A DNA stretch of 64,000 bases from Bradyrhizobium sp. CCH5-F6 (GCF_001556045.1 NZ_LSIC01000158.1:1-64000), one strand, 5' to 3'. Counted from the first letter of the stretch, positions 8,103 through 17,182 are shown. Notes: generated from the sequence alone by a model not told the origin. Numbers and translations: made by a program.

Positions 8103-8917
8103 CCCGCTCTTTCTATCGAGGAGGACGTGAGGCTTCGGCCCTTTGGCAGCCTCTGCGCCAACATCGTACCGAACTGGTGACAAGCAAATGCAATGTCGTC
8201 GAAGTCGATCGCACTTATCGTGAGCCTCTCGCCTAACCTGAAGATGCGCTCGCGAACATCCAGTCGAAAAGAGAGTTCCGTTCGCGCTTCCACATAGAAG
8301 TTCTCGTACAGTTCGACTTCTTCACCATCCTTCATCACGAAGAATTTCATGCGTGGAAAGCGAAGTTTCAACACCCCATCGGCATCGACATCTCGAGTTC
8401 CGACTTGTCCATCGGCGTGCTCAAGGCAGTTTCGGGCATTCTGCATCGATTGATAAGCCTCGGCGAACGCTAGAGGTTCGTCTAAGCGCTTGTTCACCGA
8501 AGCAAGAAGATCTGGAAATTTCATCTTTCGAGCCCGCCGAAAAGGCTCCAGTACAGCGGCGATCGTTGAATCCGTCTCGGCTCGCAAACGTTCTGTGGAC
8601 AATAGCTCAATGAAGAAATGCGCCTCCCGGAGTGAGGTCATGACTCCTCTCATTAAATCCTGGAAGCACCTGGCCAGCAGCCAGTTTTCGTGAAGGGCGC
8701 GCCTCTGCTCGGCAGTAATTTCGGGCCGGCCCGTAATCCGAAATCGTAAGAATGCAGTCCGAGCTTCTGGTGGAGGCCTGGAGAGGTCAGTCTTCGATAG
8801 TGCGTCGAAATACAAGTCGACGATCTCTTTGCAGACGAGTGCAGCTCTTTGCGCGGGAGCAGCGACGCCGTCCGGGTGAAGCGCGAGAGTGATTGTGGGT
8901 GGTTCAGCCTCGGTCAT
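8099..8917 (-). CDS. HEPN-motif protein, putative RNase effector
   Basis: A 272-residue, mostly helical protein from ATG 8917 (MTEAEPP); the frame runs on to a TTG at 8980. Residues 158-170 read MQNARNCLEHADG, which contains RNCLEH (R162-H167), the R-N-x3-H form of the Rx4-6H catalytic motif of HEPN domains. It is preceded by a long helical stretch (about 80-150) as in that fold. HEPN proteins are commonly metal-independent RNases in toxin-antitoxin and phage-defence systems. The ~100 residues after the motif are beta-rich and unassigned. It faces away from the KAP NTPase, with 525 bp between their starts, inside the glgA island. HEPN assignment rests on the motif and context only. Confidence 0.65.
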   Translation of the reverse strand: MTEAEPPTITLALHPDGVAAPAQRAALVCKEIVDLYFDALSKTDLSRPPPEARTAFLRFRITGRPEITAEQRRALHENWLLARCFQDLMRGVMTSLREAHFFIELLSTERLRAETDSTIAAVLEPFRRARKMKFPDLLASVNKRLDEPLAFAEAYQSMQNARNCLEHADGQVGTRDVDADGVLKLRFPRMKFFVMKDGEEVELYENFYVEARTELSFRLDVRERIFRLGERLTISAIDFDDIAFACHQFGTMLAQRLPKGRSLTSSSIERAG

Positions 8918-8998
8918 ATCGATTTCATGAGTAATTAGGCAAACGATGGGTCCTGCGACCAAATGGACAGGTCGGCCCAAATCCCATTGATATAGTGA

Positions 8999-9415
8999 AT
9001 GGCCTTCCCCTCACAGGCATTGAACCGCAACCTTAGAGAGAGCGCAAGTCAGGACGCATCAATAGAGCTTTCTCCTCCAACTATGCTGCGCTATGCTTCG
9101 CAGGCAAATTGGCAAGGATATTGGCCGGGCAGAATGAAAGCTCAAGATCGCGGACCTTACTCGGAAAAGGAAGCGGAGATCGCGCGCTTAAAGCGCCTGC
9201 ACCGGAGGTTGGGGGGCGAGACCATCGATGTTAAAGGGTATCGCTTTCGGAAGGCGGCCGATCGTGAAGGCGCTGCCGGCAATCCGTCCTGCCTCGTCTG
9301 CTTACAGAAAGACCGCTTACTCTTTGAGACGACCGATACGCAATTGTCCGGTAGGCCCCTGCGGCGTCCAAGCTGTTCTGCTTTTTACTCCAACGTTCCT
9401 AATTTTACAGATTAG
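8999..9415 (+). CDS. Doubtful ORF between the HEPN and KAP genes
   Basis: A 138-codon frame from ATG 8999 that contains a charged helical patch (SEKEAEIARLKRLHRRLGG) but no recognisable domain and no convincing ribosome-binding site; its last third has the composition of non-coding DNA. It fills most of the 525-bp gap between the divergent HEPN and KAP genes. That gap must also hold both promoters, so the frame may be spurious. It could be a small antitoxin or regulator, but nothing in the sequence supports this directly. Confidence 0.22.
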   Translation: MAFPSQALNRNLRESASQDASIELSPPTMLRYASQANWQGYWPGRMKAQDRGPYSEKEAEIARLKRLHRRLGGETIDVKGYRFRKAADREGAAGNPSCLVCLQKDRLLFETTDTQLSGRPLRRPSCSAFYSNVPNFTD

Positions 9416-9442
9416 CAAACAGCACGGATCCTCTTTGAGTGC

Positions 9443-11608
9443 ATGACGGAATCGAGCCACTCTCATAACGACAGGCCAATTGCCGATCCGGCACAGGACA
9501 GGTTCGGTATTGATCCATTTGCGCAAGCATTGGCCAAGAGTATCCGCGGGATTAAGTCCCCGGAAGGGACTGTGATCGCACTGAATGGCCCGTGGGGATC
9601 CGGTAAGAGTAGCGCAGTGAACCTGGTGCTCCATCATCTCAAGGACGCCACTGACAAAGAGGAATTAACGGTTGTCAATTTTGCGTGCTGGTGGTTTCGA
9701 GGTGAAGAAGCCCTCGCTCTTGCGTTCTTCCGTGAACTCTACGCCGGGATAGGCCCGACCCTCGGAGACAAATTCAAGAAGGCGCTCCCAAAGATCGGAG
9801 CGCGCCTCTTGAAGGCTGGGTCGGTTGTCAGCGCCGGATCAGACCTTGCCGGAGTTACGGCTGGTGTTGGCAACCTAGCGTCGAGCGCGATGTCATGGGT
9901 CGCCGACTTTATCAAGACGGATGACACGGTCGAGAAGCTACAAGGGGAGCTTACCAGGGCACTTGCTGAGCAAGATAAGCGATTTCTGATCGTGATCGAC
10001 GATATCGACCGACTCGCGCCTGACGAAGCGTTGCTCATCTTTCGCCTCGTCAAGTCGGTTGGGCGGCTTCCAAACGTCGTTTATCTTTTGGTGTTCGACC
10101 GCGAGTTAGCAGAGGCGATTGTTTCTGAGCGTTATCCGTCGGAAGGGCCGCACTATTTGGAGAAGATCATTCAGGCAGGCTTCGACATTCCTCGTCCTCG
10201 TCAAGTTGACCTCAATAACGAGTTGCTGCGACAGATTTGGGCTATCTGCGGCTCGCCTCCTGAAGAGGCAATTGTGCGTTTTATGAACATCTTCTATGAG
10301 GTTATTGCGCCTGAGATTACCACGCCCCGTGACCTCATTAGGATCACCAACGCTCTTTCCGTTACATGGCCCGCTGTAGGCGGCGAGGTTGATCGCGCCG
10401 ATTTTGTCGGCATGGAAATACTCCGTCTGTTTCGGCCATCGTTGTATCGAAATCTGCGCTCCAGCAAGGATCATCTATGCGGGACGGGCGACAGGTATGG
10501 CCGCTCTGGTCGCGACAGTGAAGGCGAGATGAACATGCGGTTCCTCGACGCCGTGCCAGAAAAGGATAAAGAGCGTGTGAAGCGGTCGTTGATGCGACTG
10601 TTTCCGAGACTTGAATCAACCTGGAGTAACCTGAGCTATGGAGGAGACTCTGCTACGAAGTGGAGCCGCGACCGCTTGGTTTGCGCCGAAGATCACTTTG
10701 ACTCGTATTTCCGCTTCTCGATCGGCGATGAGGTTCTATCGCGGGCGGAGCTAGACGAACTCATTTCCAAGGCCTCAAACGAGACTTTCGTGAAATCGTC
10801 AATGCGCGCCGCGCTTGGCGTCATAAGGCGTGATGGCAGCACCAAGGCTAAGTTGATCTTGGATGAATTGAACCTGCATGCCACGAGAGTTGCAGAAAGC
10901 GATGTCGGTCCGCTGTTGAAAGTTCTCTTTGAGATCGCCAACGAGCTAGACGTTGAATCTGATAAGGAGCACGGATTTTCGTTCGGCGACAACGAGATAC
11001 GCATTCACTGGCTTCTGCGAAGCCTCACGCGAGGCCGATTCGACCTTACAGCACGCTCGAAGTTGTTCGTGGCGGCCAGCAGGACGGCAGACTTGACGTG
11101 GTTTGTCGATTTCGCGAGGTCAGCATACAACGATTATCACCCACGAGAGGGCAAACAGCCGTCCGCGGAAGCGGATTGCCTGACCACAAGGTCAGATGCT
11201 GAGACTTTGAATGCTCTCGCATTGAAACGCATCCGCGCCGCAAGCAAGTCAACTGAATTGGCATCGTCAAAGCGCCTTGCGTATCTCATGTTTCGCTGGC
11301 GCGATCTCGCCGCTGATGAGGGGCTAGAGGTCAAGAAGTGGGCGAACACGCAAATGAAACTCGACGCCATGATTGCCGTCTTTGCCAAGGCTTTTACGTC
11401 TGACTCGTGGTCGCAAAGCTTCGGCGATATAGTGGCCAAGCGAAATATCAACGCGAACGTGGACTCGCTGGACAAGGTGCTCAATCGCGAACAACTTCGC
11501 AAGCGCGTCGAGGAGGTGGCGGCCAAAGGGGGCGCAGACGAAGCCGCAAGAGCAGTGTCCGAATTTCTGATTGCTTGGAAGAAGAGGGATGCGGGTGACA
11601 ATGACTGA
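9443..11608 (+). CDS. KAP-family P-loop NTPase
   Basis: A 721-residue protein. Walker A is GPWGSGKSS (49-57), followed by VNFACWWFRGEEALALAFFREL (77-99), the W-W-F..E..L..FF motif typical of KAP NTPases. A Gly/Ala-rich hydrophobic stretch (about 119-156) lies where KAP proteins have membrane-associated helices, and Walker B is FLIVIDDID (181-189). The C-terminal half (about 330-721) is helical with no known domain. KAP NTPases include the phage-exclusion protein PifA of the F plasmid. Here the gene lies divergent from a HEPN-motif gene in a laterally acquired island, so a defence role is likely but unproven. Base composition differs from its neighbours. Confidence 0.88.
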   Translation: MTESSHSHNDRPIADPAQDRFGIDPFAQALAKSIRGIKSPEGTVIALNGPWGSGKSSAVNLVLHHLKDATDKEELTVVNFACWWFRGEEALALAFFRELYAGIGPTLGDKFKKALPKIGARLLKAGSVVSAGSDLAGVTAGVGNLASSAMSWVADFIKTDDTVEKLQGELTRALAEQDKRFLIVIDDIDRLAPDEALLIFRLVKSVGRLPNVVYLLVFDRELAEAIVSERYPSEGPHYLEKIIQAGFDIPRPRQVDLNNELLRQIWAICGSPPEEAIVRFMNIFYEVIAPEITTPRDLIRITNALSVTWPAVGGEVDRADFVGMEILRLFRPSLYRNLRSSKDHLCGTGDRYGRSGRDSEGEMNMRFLDAVPEKDKERVKRSLMRLFPRLESTWSNLSYGGDSATKWSRDRLVCAEDHFDSYFRFSIGDEVLSRAELDELISKASNETFVKSSMRAALGVIRRDGSTKAKLILDELNLHATRVAESDVGPLLKVLFEIANELDVESDKEHGFSFGDNEIRIHWLLRSLTRGRFDLTARSKLFVAASRTADLTWFVDFARSAYNDYHPREGKQPSAEADCLTTRSDAETLNALALKRIRAASKSTELASSKRLAYLMFRWRDLAADEGLEVKKWANTQMKLDAMIAVFAKAFTSDSWSQSFGDIVAKRNINANVDSLDKVLNREQLRKRVEEVAAKGGADEAARAVSEFLIAWKKRDAGDND

Positions 11609-11759
11609 AGTGGCGACCTCGGCTTCCCTGGGTGCGAACGGGAAGATCGAAGATGGGCGTGATGTCCGTGGGGTGCCTAGGTAAGCATAAGTCTGTGCCT
11701 GCGCGCTTGACCCACAGCGTAGTGCGTCGGCCAGTGGCTCTGTTGCGCAGTCCGTCGCT

Positions 11760-13175
11760 CTAGACCGACGCCAGCTTGCGGTACAGTGCGCTGTAGCTGC
11801 CGGCCGAGATGTTCCAGGAGAACGATCGTCCCATGGCGCTGCGGCGCATGGTGTCGAGCTGGTCGTGCGCCATGAAGGCCGAGAAGGCCCGGCGGACGCC
11901 GCCGAGGAAAGATTCGCGCGAGGGTTTGGAGAACAGGAAGCCGGTCTCGCCGTCGGTAATCGTCTCGGCGAGGCCGCCGGTCTGGTGCCCGATCGGCAGC
12001 GAGCCGAAGCGCTGGGCATACATCTGGCTGAGGCCGCACGGCTCGAAGCGCGACGGCATCAGCGTGAAGTCGCTGCCGGCGAAGATGCGGCGAGCCTGGG
12101 CCTCGTTGAAGCCGATCGCGACGCCGATGGCGTCGGGGCGGCGGCGATGCGCCTCGATCAGGGCCTGCTCGAGTGCCGGCTCGCCAGAGCCGGTGACCAC
12201 GATCTGCCCGCCGGCGTCGACGATCTCGTCCGCCGCCGAAAGCACGAGGTCGATGCCCTTCTGGTGCACGAGTCGCGCGACGATGCCGAACATGGGGCCG
12301 CGCGAGACCGCAAGCCCGAACTGCTTGCGCACATAATCCGCATTGGCCCGCTTGCCGGCCCAGTCGCCGGCGCCGAACTGCTGGGCGAGCTGGGCGCAGG
12401 AGCGCGGGTCCCAGCTCTCGTCGATGCCGTTGAGGATGCCGGTGAGCTCGGCCGCATCCGAGCGCAGGCGGAGCAGGCCTTCCAGGCCACAGCCGAATTC
12501 GGCCGTGGTGATCTCGCGCGCATAGGTGCCGCTGACGGTGGTGAGGTGCGAGGCGTAGACGAGGCCCGCCTTGAGGAAGGAGACCTGGTCGTAGAATTCG
12601 ACGCCGTCGATGTGGAAGGAGCTCTCGGGGGCGCCGATCCGCCGCAGCGCGTCCTTCGGGAAGAGGCCCTGATAGGCGAGGTTGTGAATGGTCAGGATCG
12701 ACGGCAGCTTGGCGCCGCGCCAAGCGAGATAGGCCGGTACGAGCGAGGCCGGCCAGTCATTGGCATGGATCAGGTCCGCTGCCCAATTCGTGTCCAACGT
12801 GCCCATTGCGAGCTCAGCCGCCGCCGAGGCAAAGCGCGCGAAGCGGATGTCGTTGTCCGGCCAGTCGCGCCCGGACTCGTCGCCATAGGGGTTGCCTGGC
12901 CGGTCGTAGAGCTGTGAGCACAACAGCACATAGACGGGCAGGCCGTCCTTGGTCGCAGCCCGGCCGAGCGAGCAGGCCGGCATTTCCGCGAATGCAGGAC
13001 AGCGGCCGACGATCTGGATATGCGTGAGTTGCTCGATGATGTCGCGATAGCCGGGCAGCATGATCCGGATATCGGCGAAGGATCGAAGTGCACGGGGAAG
13101 GGCGGCGGAAACGGCGCCCAGTCCACCGACGCGGACGAAGTCGTCCATCTCTGTAGTGACGAACAAGACCCTCAA
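11760..13175 (-). CDS. glgA: Glycogen synthase family protein (GT5)
   Basis: A 471-residue protein from TTG 13175 (LRVLFVTTE), chosen because the conserved N-terminus begins here and an AGAGGG lies upstream; the frame runs to 13244. It has the GT5 two-Rossmann layout: N-terminal ADP-glucose binding loop and C-terminal PSRFEPCGLSQMYAQRFG and GGLAETI motifs. The canonical K-x-G-G-L loop reads VRVGGL, with Arg in place of Lys, so substrate use could differ. Glycogen synthases extend alpha-1,4-glucan from ADP-glucose. No other glg gene is adjacent. The last 79 codons belong to the duplicated segment and end in TAG instead of the TGA of the relic copy. Confidence 0.85.
   Translation of the reverse strand: MRVLFVTTEMDDFVRVGGLGAVSAALPRALRSFADIRIMLPGYRDIIEQLTHIQIVGRCPAFAEMPACSLGRAATKDGLPVYVLLCSQLYDRPGNPYGDESGRDWPDNDIRFARFASAAAELAMGTLDTNWAADLIHANDWPASLVPAYLAWRGAKLPSILTIHNLAYQGLFPKDALRRIGAPESSFHIDGVEFYDQVSFLKAGLVYASHLTTVSGTYAREITTAEFGCGLEGLLRLRSDAAELTGILNGIDESWDPRSCAQLAQQFGAGDWAGKRANADYVRKQFGLAVSRGPMFGIVARLVHQKGIDLVLSAADEIVDAGGQIVVTGSGEPALEQALIEAHRRRPDAIGVAIGFNEAQARRIFAGSDFTLMPSRFEPCGLSQMYAQRFGSLPIGHQTGGLAETITDGETGFLFSKPSRESFLGGVRRAFSAFMAHDQLDTMRRSAMGRSFSWNISAGSYSALYRKLASV
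11764..12000. repeat. Right direct repeat of the island (functional glgA tail)
   Basis: This is the 237-bp partner of 7814-8052 and forms the present 3' end of glgA. Similarity ends at the same base of the glgA reading frame in both copies, GATCGGCAGC at 11991-12000 and 8043-8052. The intact frame marks it as the copy under selection. Confidence 0.9.
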
Positions 13176-13360
13176 GAACAGCCGCCCTCTTCCGATCCCG
13201 TTCACTGCTATGCAAGAACGGGTCCAGTTTCCTGGAATTCCCAAGCCCGCCCATGCGGTGCGCCTGTTCGGTAAATACTTTCCTACTCAGCCGCCGCCCT
13301 CTAGGGTCGCCGCTTCAACAAGAAAGAACATTGAAGGTTCCAAAGGGTGGGGCTTCAAGC

Positions 13361-14557
13361 ATGCAGCTAGCAGATGAGCATCACGACACGACGACAAAGG
13401 CCTTCGCGGGCCTGCGGGTCCTGGATTTTTCGACCACGATCGCCGGTCCCCATTGCACGCGGATACTCGCCGACATGGGCGCCGAGGTCATCAAGATCGA
13501 GACCGACGGCGGGGAGACGATGCGGACCCGGCCTCCCTTGCGCAAGGGATGCAGCACCGTGTTCGGCCAGCTCAATGTCGGCAAGAAGAGCGTGGTCCTC
13601 GACCTCAAGTCCGAGCATGGCCAGGAGGCGGTGCGCCGGCTGGCCGCGACGGCCGACATCCTCGTGGAGAACTTCCGCCCTGGCGTGATGCACCGGCTGC
13701 GGCTCGACTATGACAGGCTGCGCCCGGTCAACCCGAGGCTGATCTACTGCTCGATCTCCGGCTACGGCCAGACCGGCCCCTCGGCCGAGTTGCCGGCCTA
13801 CGCCCCGGTGATCCATGCGGCTTCCGGCTACGACATGGCGCATCTCGCCTACCAGCCGGGCCGCAACCGTCCCGACTATTGCGGCATCTACCAGGCCGAC
13901 GTCGTCACCGGCACCTACGGCTTCGGGGCCATCGCTTCCGCCCTCTATCAACGGACGGTCACCGGGCTCGGTCAGCACATCGACGTCTCCATGCTGGAAT
14001 CCATGCTGACCTTGACCGTCATCGAACTTCAGAACTCACAATTCGCCGTGAAGCCGCCGCCACGTCCGATGTTCGGCCCGACGGAGACGGGAAACGGCTA
14101 TGTCATGATCACGATCGCCAGCGAGAAGACGTTTCAGGGCTTGATGGGGGTGATCGGCCGGCCCGAATGGATCTCCGATCCACGCTTTTCCACCTACGCG
14201 GCGCGCCGCGAGAACTGGGCGGACCTGATGGACGACGTCGAAGTCTGGTCGCGTCAGCTCACGACCGATGCATGCCTCCTCGCGCTTGGTGCCGCCGGGG
14301 TGCCGGCCTCGGCCTATCGCACCGTGTCCGAGGCGCTGGCCGATCCGCAACTGGCGCATCGGCAGGCGCTCTCCGAGGTGCGGGACGAGGGTGGCTCCTT
14401 CCGGGTGCTCAACGTGCCGTTCCGGATGTCCGGCGCCGATACGGCGCCGGGCAAGACGATAGCCGTACTTGGCGAGCATACGGATGCGCTCCGCGACGAG
14501 ATCGGCCTCGCCAGCGATGCGGCAATTCCGACAGGCAAAACAGCTGCGACAGGCTGA
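13361..14557 (+). CDS. CaiB/BaiF family CoA-transferase (type III)
   Basis: A 398-residue protein with the class III CoA-transferase layout: FAGLRVLDFSTTIAGPHCTRILADMGAEVIKIE at the N-terminus, LDLKSEHGQ, and the GIYQADVVTGTYG segment carrying the conserved Asp. These enzymes move CoA between carboxylic acids through an aspartyl-CoA intermediate. ATG 13361 has GGTGGGG eight bases upstream; the open frame starts earlier at 13253. It precedes a dipeptide-type ABC importer by 131 bp on the same strand, so it may activate the imported compound. Confidence 0.88.
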   Translation: MQLADEHHDTTTKAFAGLRVLDFSTTIAGPHCTRILADMGAEVIKIETDGGETMRTRPPLRKGCSTVFGQLNVGKKSVVLDLKSEHGQEAVRRLAATADILVENFRPGVMHRLRLDYDRLRPVNPRLIYCSISGYGQTGPSAELPAYAPVIHAASGYDMAHLAYQPGRNRPDYCGIYQADVVTGTYGFGAIASALYQRTVTGLGQHIDVSMLESMLTLTVIELQNSQFAVKPPPRPMFGPTETGNGYVMITIASEKTFQGLMGVIGRPEWISDPRFSTYAARRENWADLMDDVEVWSRQLTTDACLLALGAAGVPASAYRTVSEALADPQLAHRQALSEVRDEGGSFRVLNVPFRMSGADTAPGKTIAVLGEHTDALRDEIGLASDAAIPTGKTAATG

Positions 14558-14688
14558 GCAGCATTGCGCCGCCGCATGCGGAGGTTGAAACTTCCCCTGC
14601 GTGCCTCTTGCCGCGGCCCGCTTTTGTGGTCAATCTCGCCCGGTCATTCAACGATCCGAAACATCGGACGAGGGATCCGGGAGGGACC

Positions 14689-16224
14689 ATGACGAACGCG
14701 GCTGCAGCGGCGCGCAAGCGCGCACCGATTTTCCTTGTCGCGGCATTTGCTCTGGCTGCGCCGGCGCAGGCGCAGAAGCCGGGCGGGAGCATCACCGTCG
14801 GCCAGGAGCTGGAGATTTCAGGCTTTGACCCGCTCAAGGTCGGCGTCTACGACACCTCCACCTTCACCGCCGCGGCCGCGATCTTCGACACGCTGACGAC
14901 GCTCGACGACAAGGGCGAGGCCGCGCCAAAGCTCGCGGTGTCCTGGACCCATTCCGACGATTACAAGAGCTGGACCTTCAAGCTGCGCCAGGGCGTGAAG
15001 TTTCACGACGGCACGCCCTTCAATGCGCAGGCCTTCAAGGAGAATTTCGACCGGCAGAAGGACCCTGCCAACAAGTGCCGCTGCGCCTTCTACATCACCA
15101 ACGTCAAGGAAGTGCTGGCCCCCGACGAATACACCCTCGTCTACAACCTCACCGACCCCGCGGTGAACCTGCCGGCGGTGATCAGCATCCAGAGCCAGAA
15201 CAATGTGGTGCATTCTCCGACGGCCTGGAAGACCAAGGGCGACGACTACAACCGCAATCCCGTCGGCACCGGTCCCTACGTTCTGAAATCCTGGACCGCC
15301 GGCGACCGCATGGTGCTGGAGAAGAATCCCAATTACTGGGACAAGGGCCGTCCCTATCTCGATCGCATCATCCTGAAGCCGCTCCCGGACGCGCAGTCGC
15401 GCTTCGCCTCGCTGCAATCCGGCGAGGCCGACATCATCTGGGACGACGAGAACGACGCCGACAACATCATGAAGGCGCAGAAGGACCCCAAGCTCACCGT
15501 GCACACCTACAAGGGCTCGGGCGCGGCGGTCTACGCCTTCAACACCAAGGTCGCTCCATTCGACGACGTCCGCGTGCGACAGGCGCTGGTAATGGCGATC
15601 GACCGTCCGAAAATGTCGCAGGCCATCAGCAACGGTCTGAGCCGGCCGGCGACCAATCCCTATGGCGACGGCTCCTGGGTCAAGTGCAAGGACGACGGTG
15701 CGCTGCCCTTCGACGTCGAGAAGGCCAAGGCGCTGATCAAGGATTACGGCAAGCCGGTCGAGTTCAAGATGCTGGTGACCGCGACGCCGCGCGGCCGCAT
15801 GGTCGGCCAAGTGCTGCAGCAATTCTGGAAGCGCGTCGGTGCCAACATGGAGATCGAGCAGGTTGACCAGGCCACCATTCCGTCGCGCGCCTTCACCCGC
15901 CAATTCCAGCTGACGCCGTGGCGCATCGTCGATCTGGCCGATCCCGATCCGCAGATGTACGCGAACTTCCGCAGCGGCAGCCCGCTGGCGCTCGCCGGAT
16001 TCTCGAATCCCGAGCTCGACAGGCTTCTCGACCACGCTCGCGTCACCGCCGATCCGCGCCAGCGCATCGAAGACTATTGCGCGATCAGCCGGCTGATCAA
16101 CAAGGAGGCGATCTGGTTCTGGACGTTCCAGAACACCTATTACGCGCTGTCGAGCGCCAGGCTGAAGGGCTTTCCGAAAATCTACAACGGCGTGATCGAC
16201 GTCTCGAGCACCTGGCTGGAATGA
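14689..16224 (+). CDS. ABC transporter substrate-binding protein, dipeptide/nickel type (SBP_bac_5)
   Basis: A 511-residue periplasmic protein with a signal peptide ending APAQAQ (about residue 29). SBP family 5 features include GGSITVGQELEISGFDPLKVGVYD, YKSWTFKLRQGVKFHDGTPFNAQAF and VRQALVMAIDR. ATG 14689 has GGGAGGG just upstream. It heads a five-gene importer operon with two permeases and two ATPases. The ligand is probably a peptide or small organic solute; the CoA-transferase and dehydrogenases nearby suggest a carboxylate-containing catabolite. Confidence 0.92.
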   Translation: MTNAAAAARKRAPIFLVAAFALAAPAQAQKPGGSITVGQELEISGFDPLKVGVYDTSTFTAAAAIFDTLTTLDDKGEAAPKLAVSWTHSDDYKSWTFKLRQGVKFHDGTPFNAQAFKENFDRQKDPANKCRCAFYITNVKEVLAPDEYTLVYNLTDPAVNLPAVISIQSQNNVVHSPTAWKTKGDDYNRNPVGTGPYVLKSWTAGDRMVLEKNPNYWDKGRPYLDRIILKPLPDAQSRFASLQSGEADIIWDDENDADNIMKAQKDPKLTVHTYKGSGAAVYAFNTKVAPFDDVRVRQALVMAIDRPKMSQAISNGLSRPATNPYGDGSWVKCKDDGALPFDVEKAKALIKDYGKPVEFKMLVTATPRGRMVGQVLQQFWKRVGANMEIEQVDQATIPSRAFTRQFQLTPWRIVDLADPDPQMYANFRSGSPLALAGFSNPELDRLLDHARVTADPRQRIEDYCAISRLINKEAIWFWTFQNTYYALSSARLKGFPKIYNGVIDVSSTWLE

Positions 16225-16231
16225 CCGCGCG

Positions 16232-17182
16232 ATGCTGAACTTCGTCGTTCGGCGGCTCCTTGCCATCCTGCCGGTTCTGCTTGCCGTCTCCCTGCTGACC
16301 TTCCTGATCGCTTCGCTGCTGCCGGGCGATCTCGCTTTGGTCATCCTCGGCGATCAGGCGACGCCGGAGAATGTTGCGGCGCTGCGACGCGACATGGGGC
16401 TCGATCAGCCGCTGTGGTGGCGTTACCTGAGCTGGCTCGGTCATGTGCTGCAGGGCGATCTCGGCCGCTCGTTTCGCACCGGTCAGACGGTGCTCCAGGC
16501 GGTCGCCGAGCGCATTCCGGTTTCGCTCCAGCTGATGCTGATGGCGGAGTTGATCGGGCTCTTGATCGGCGTGCCGCTCGCGATCGCCTGTGCCGCGCGC
16601 GCCGGCGGCGCGTTCGACCGCTTCATGACCGGCGGCGCCTTCGCCATGTTGTCGATGCCGTCTTTCCTGACCGCGATCCTCTTGATCTACCTGTTCGCGG
16701 TCGAGCTGCGCTGGCTGCCGGCGACCGGCTATGTGCCGTTCACCGAGGCGCCGCTGGCGAATTTGCGCTTCTTCGTCCTGCCGGCGCTGACATTGGCGCT
16801 GGCGGAATGGCCGGGCATCATGCGGGTCCTGCGCTCCGACATGATCGCGACCTTGCAGGAGGACTATATCGCGCTGGCCAAGGCCAAAGGCCTCAAGCCA
16901 TCGCGCATCCTGTTCGTGCATGCGCTCAAGCCTTCGTCGCTGACGCTGGTGACGGTGACAGGCATCAATATCGGGCGCCTGCTCGGCGGCACGCTGATCG
17001 TGGAATCGATCTTCGCACTGCCCGGTATCGGCCGGCTGCTGGTCGGCGCGATCTACACCCGCGACCTCGTCATCCTCCAGGGCGTGGTGCTGCTGGTCGC
17101 CTGCGGCTTCGTCATCGTGAACTTCATCGTCGACATGCTCTACGCCGTGCTCGATCCGAGGATCCGCCATGGCCACGCTTGA
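16232..17182 (+). CDS. ABC transporter permease (DppB type)
   Basis: A 316-residue membrane protein with the start MLNFVVRRLLAILPVLLAVSLLTFLIASLLPGD typical of DppB/OppB permeases and the EAA loop around DYIALAKAKGLKPSRILFVHALKPS. It follows the binding protein by seven bases and overlaps the next permease by 14 bases. Confidence 0.93.
   Translation: MLNFVVRRLLAILPVLLAVSLLTFLIASLLPGDLALVILGDQATPENVAALRRDMGLDQPLWWRYLSWLGHVLQGDLGRSFRTGQTVLQAVAERIPVSLQLMLMAELIGLLIGVPLAIACAARAGGAFDRFMTGGAFAMLSMPSFLTAILLIYLFAVELRWLPATGYVPFTEAPLANLRFFVLPALTLALAEWPGIMRVLRSDMIATLQEDYIALAKAKGLKPSRILFVHALKPSSLTLVTVTGINIGRLLGGTLIVESIFALPGIGRLLVGAIYTRDLVILQGVVLLVACGFVIVNFIVDMLYAVLDPRIRHGHA

Larger units (their letters stand above)
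8053..11763. mobile_element. Genomic island inserted at the 3' end of glgA (HEPN + KAP NTPase)
   Basis: The segment lies between two direct copies of the glgA end (7814-8052 and 11764-12000). Its base composition is lower: sampled lines are about 55-57% G+C against about 68% in a sampled glgA line. It carries a HEPN-motif gene, a KAP NTPase gene and a truncated ORF. The right copy restores a complete glgA, as seen when integrative elements carry a replacement gene end. No integrase, transposase or terminal inverted repeat is visible, so it is either a remnant or was brought in by homologous recombination. Confidence 0.82.

Noticed and set aside
7686..8183. 165-codon leftward ORF spanning the left junction of the island
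   Set aside because: It is a chance fusion of the truncated island gene, the frameshifted glgA relic and repeat DNA, not a gene.
8053..11763. Search for an integrase, transposase or terminal inverted repeats in the glgA island
   Set aside because: None is visible; the island is therefore called from the direct repeat and composition only, and its mobility is not claimed.
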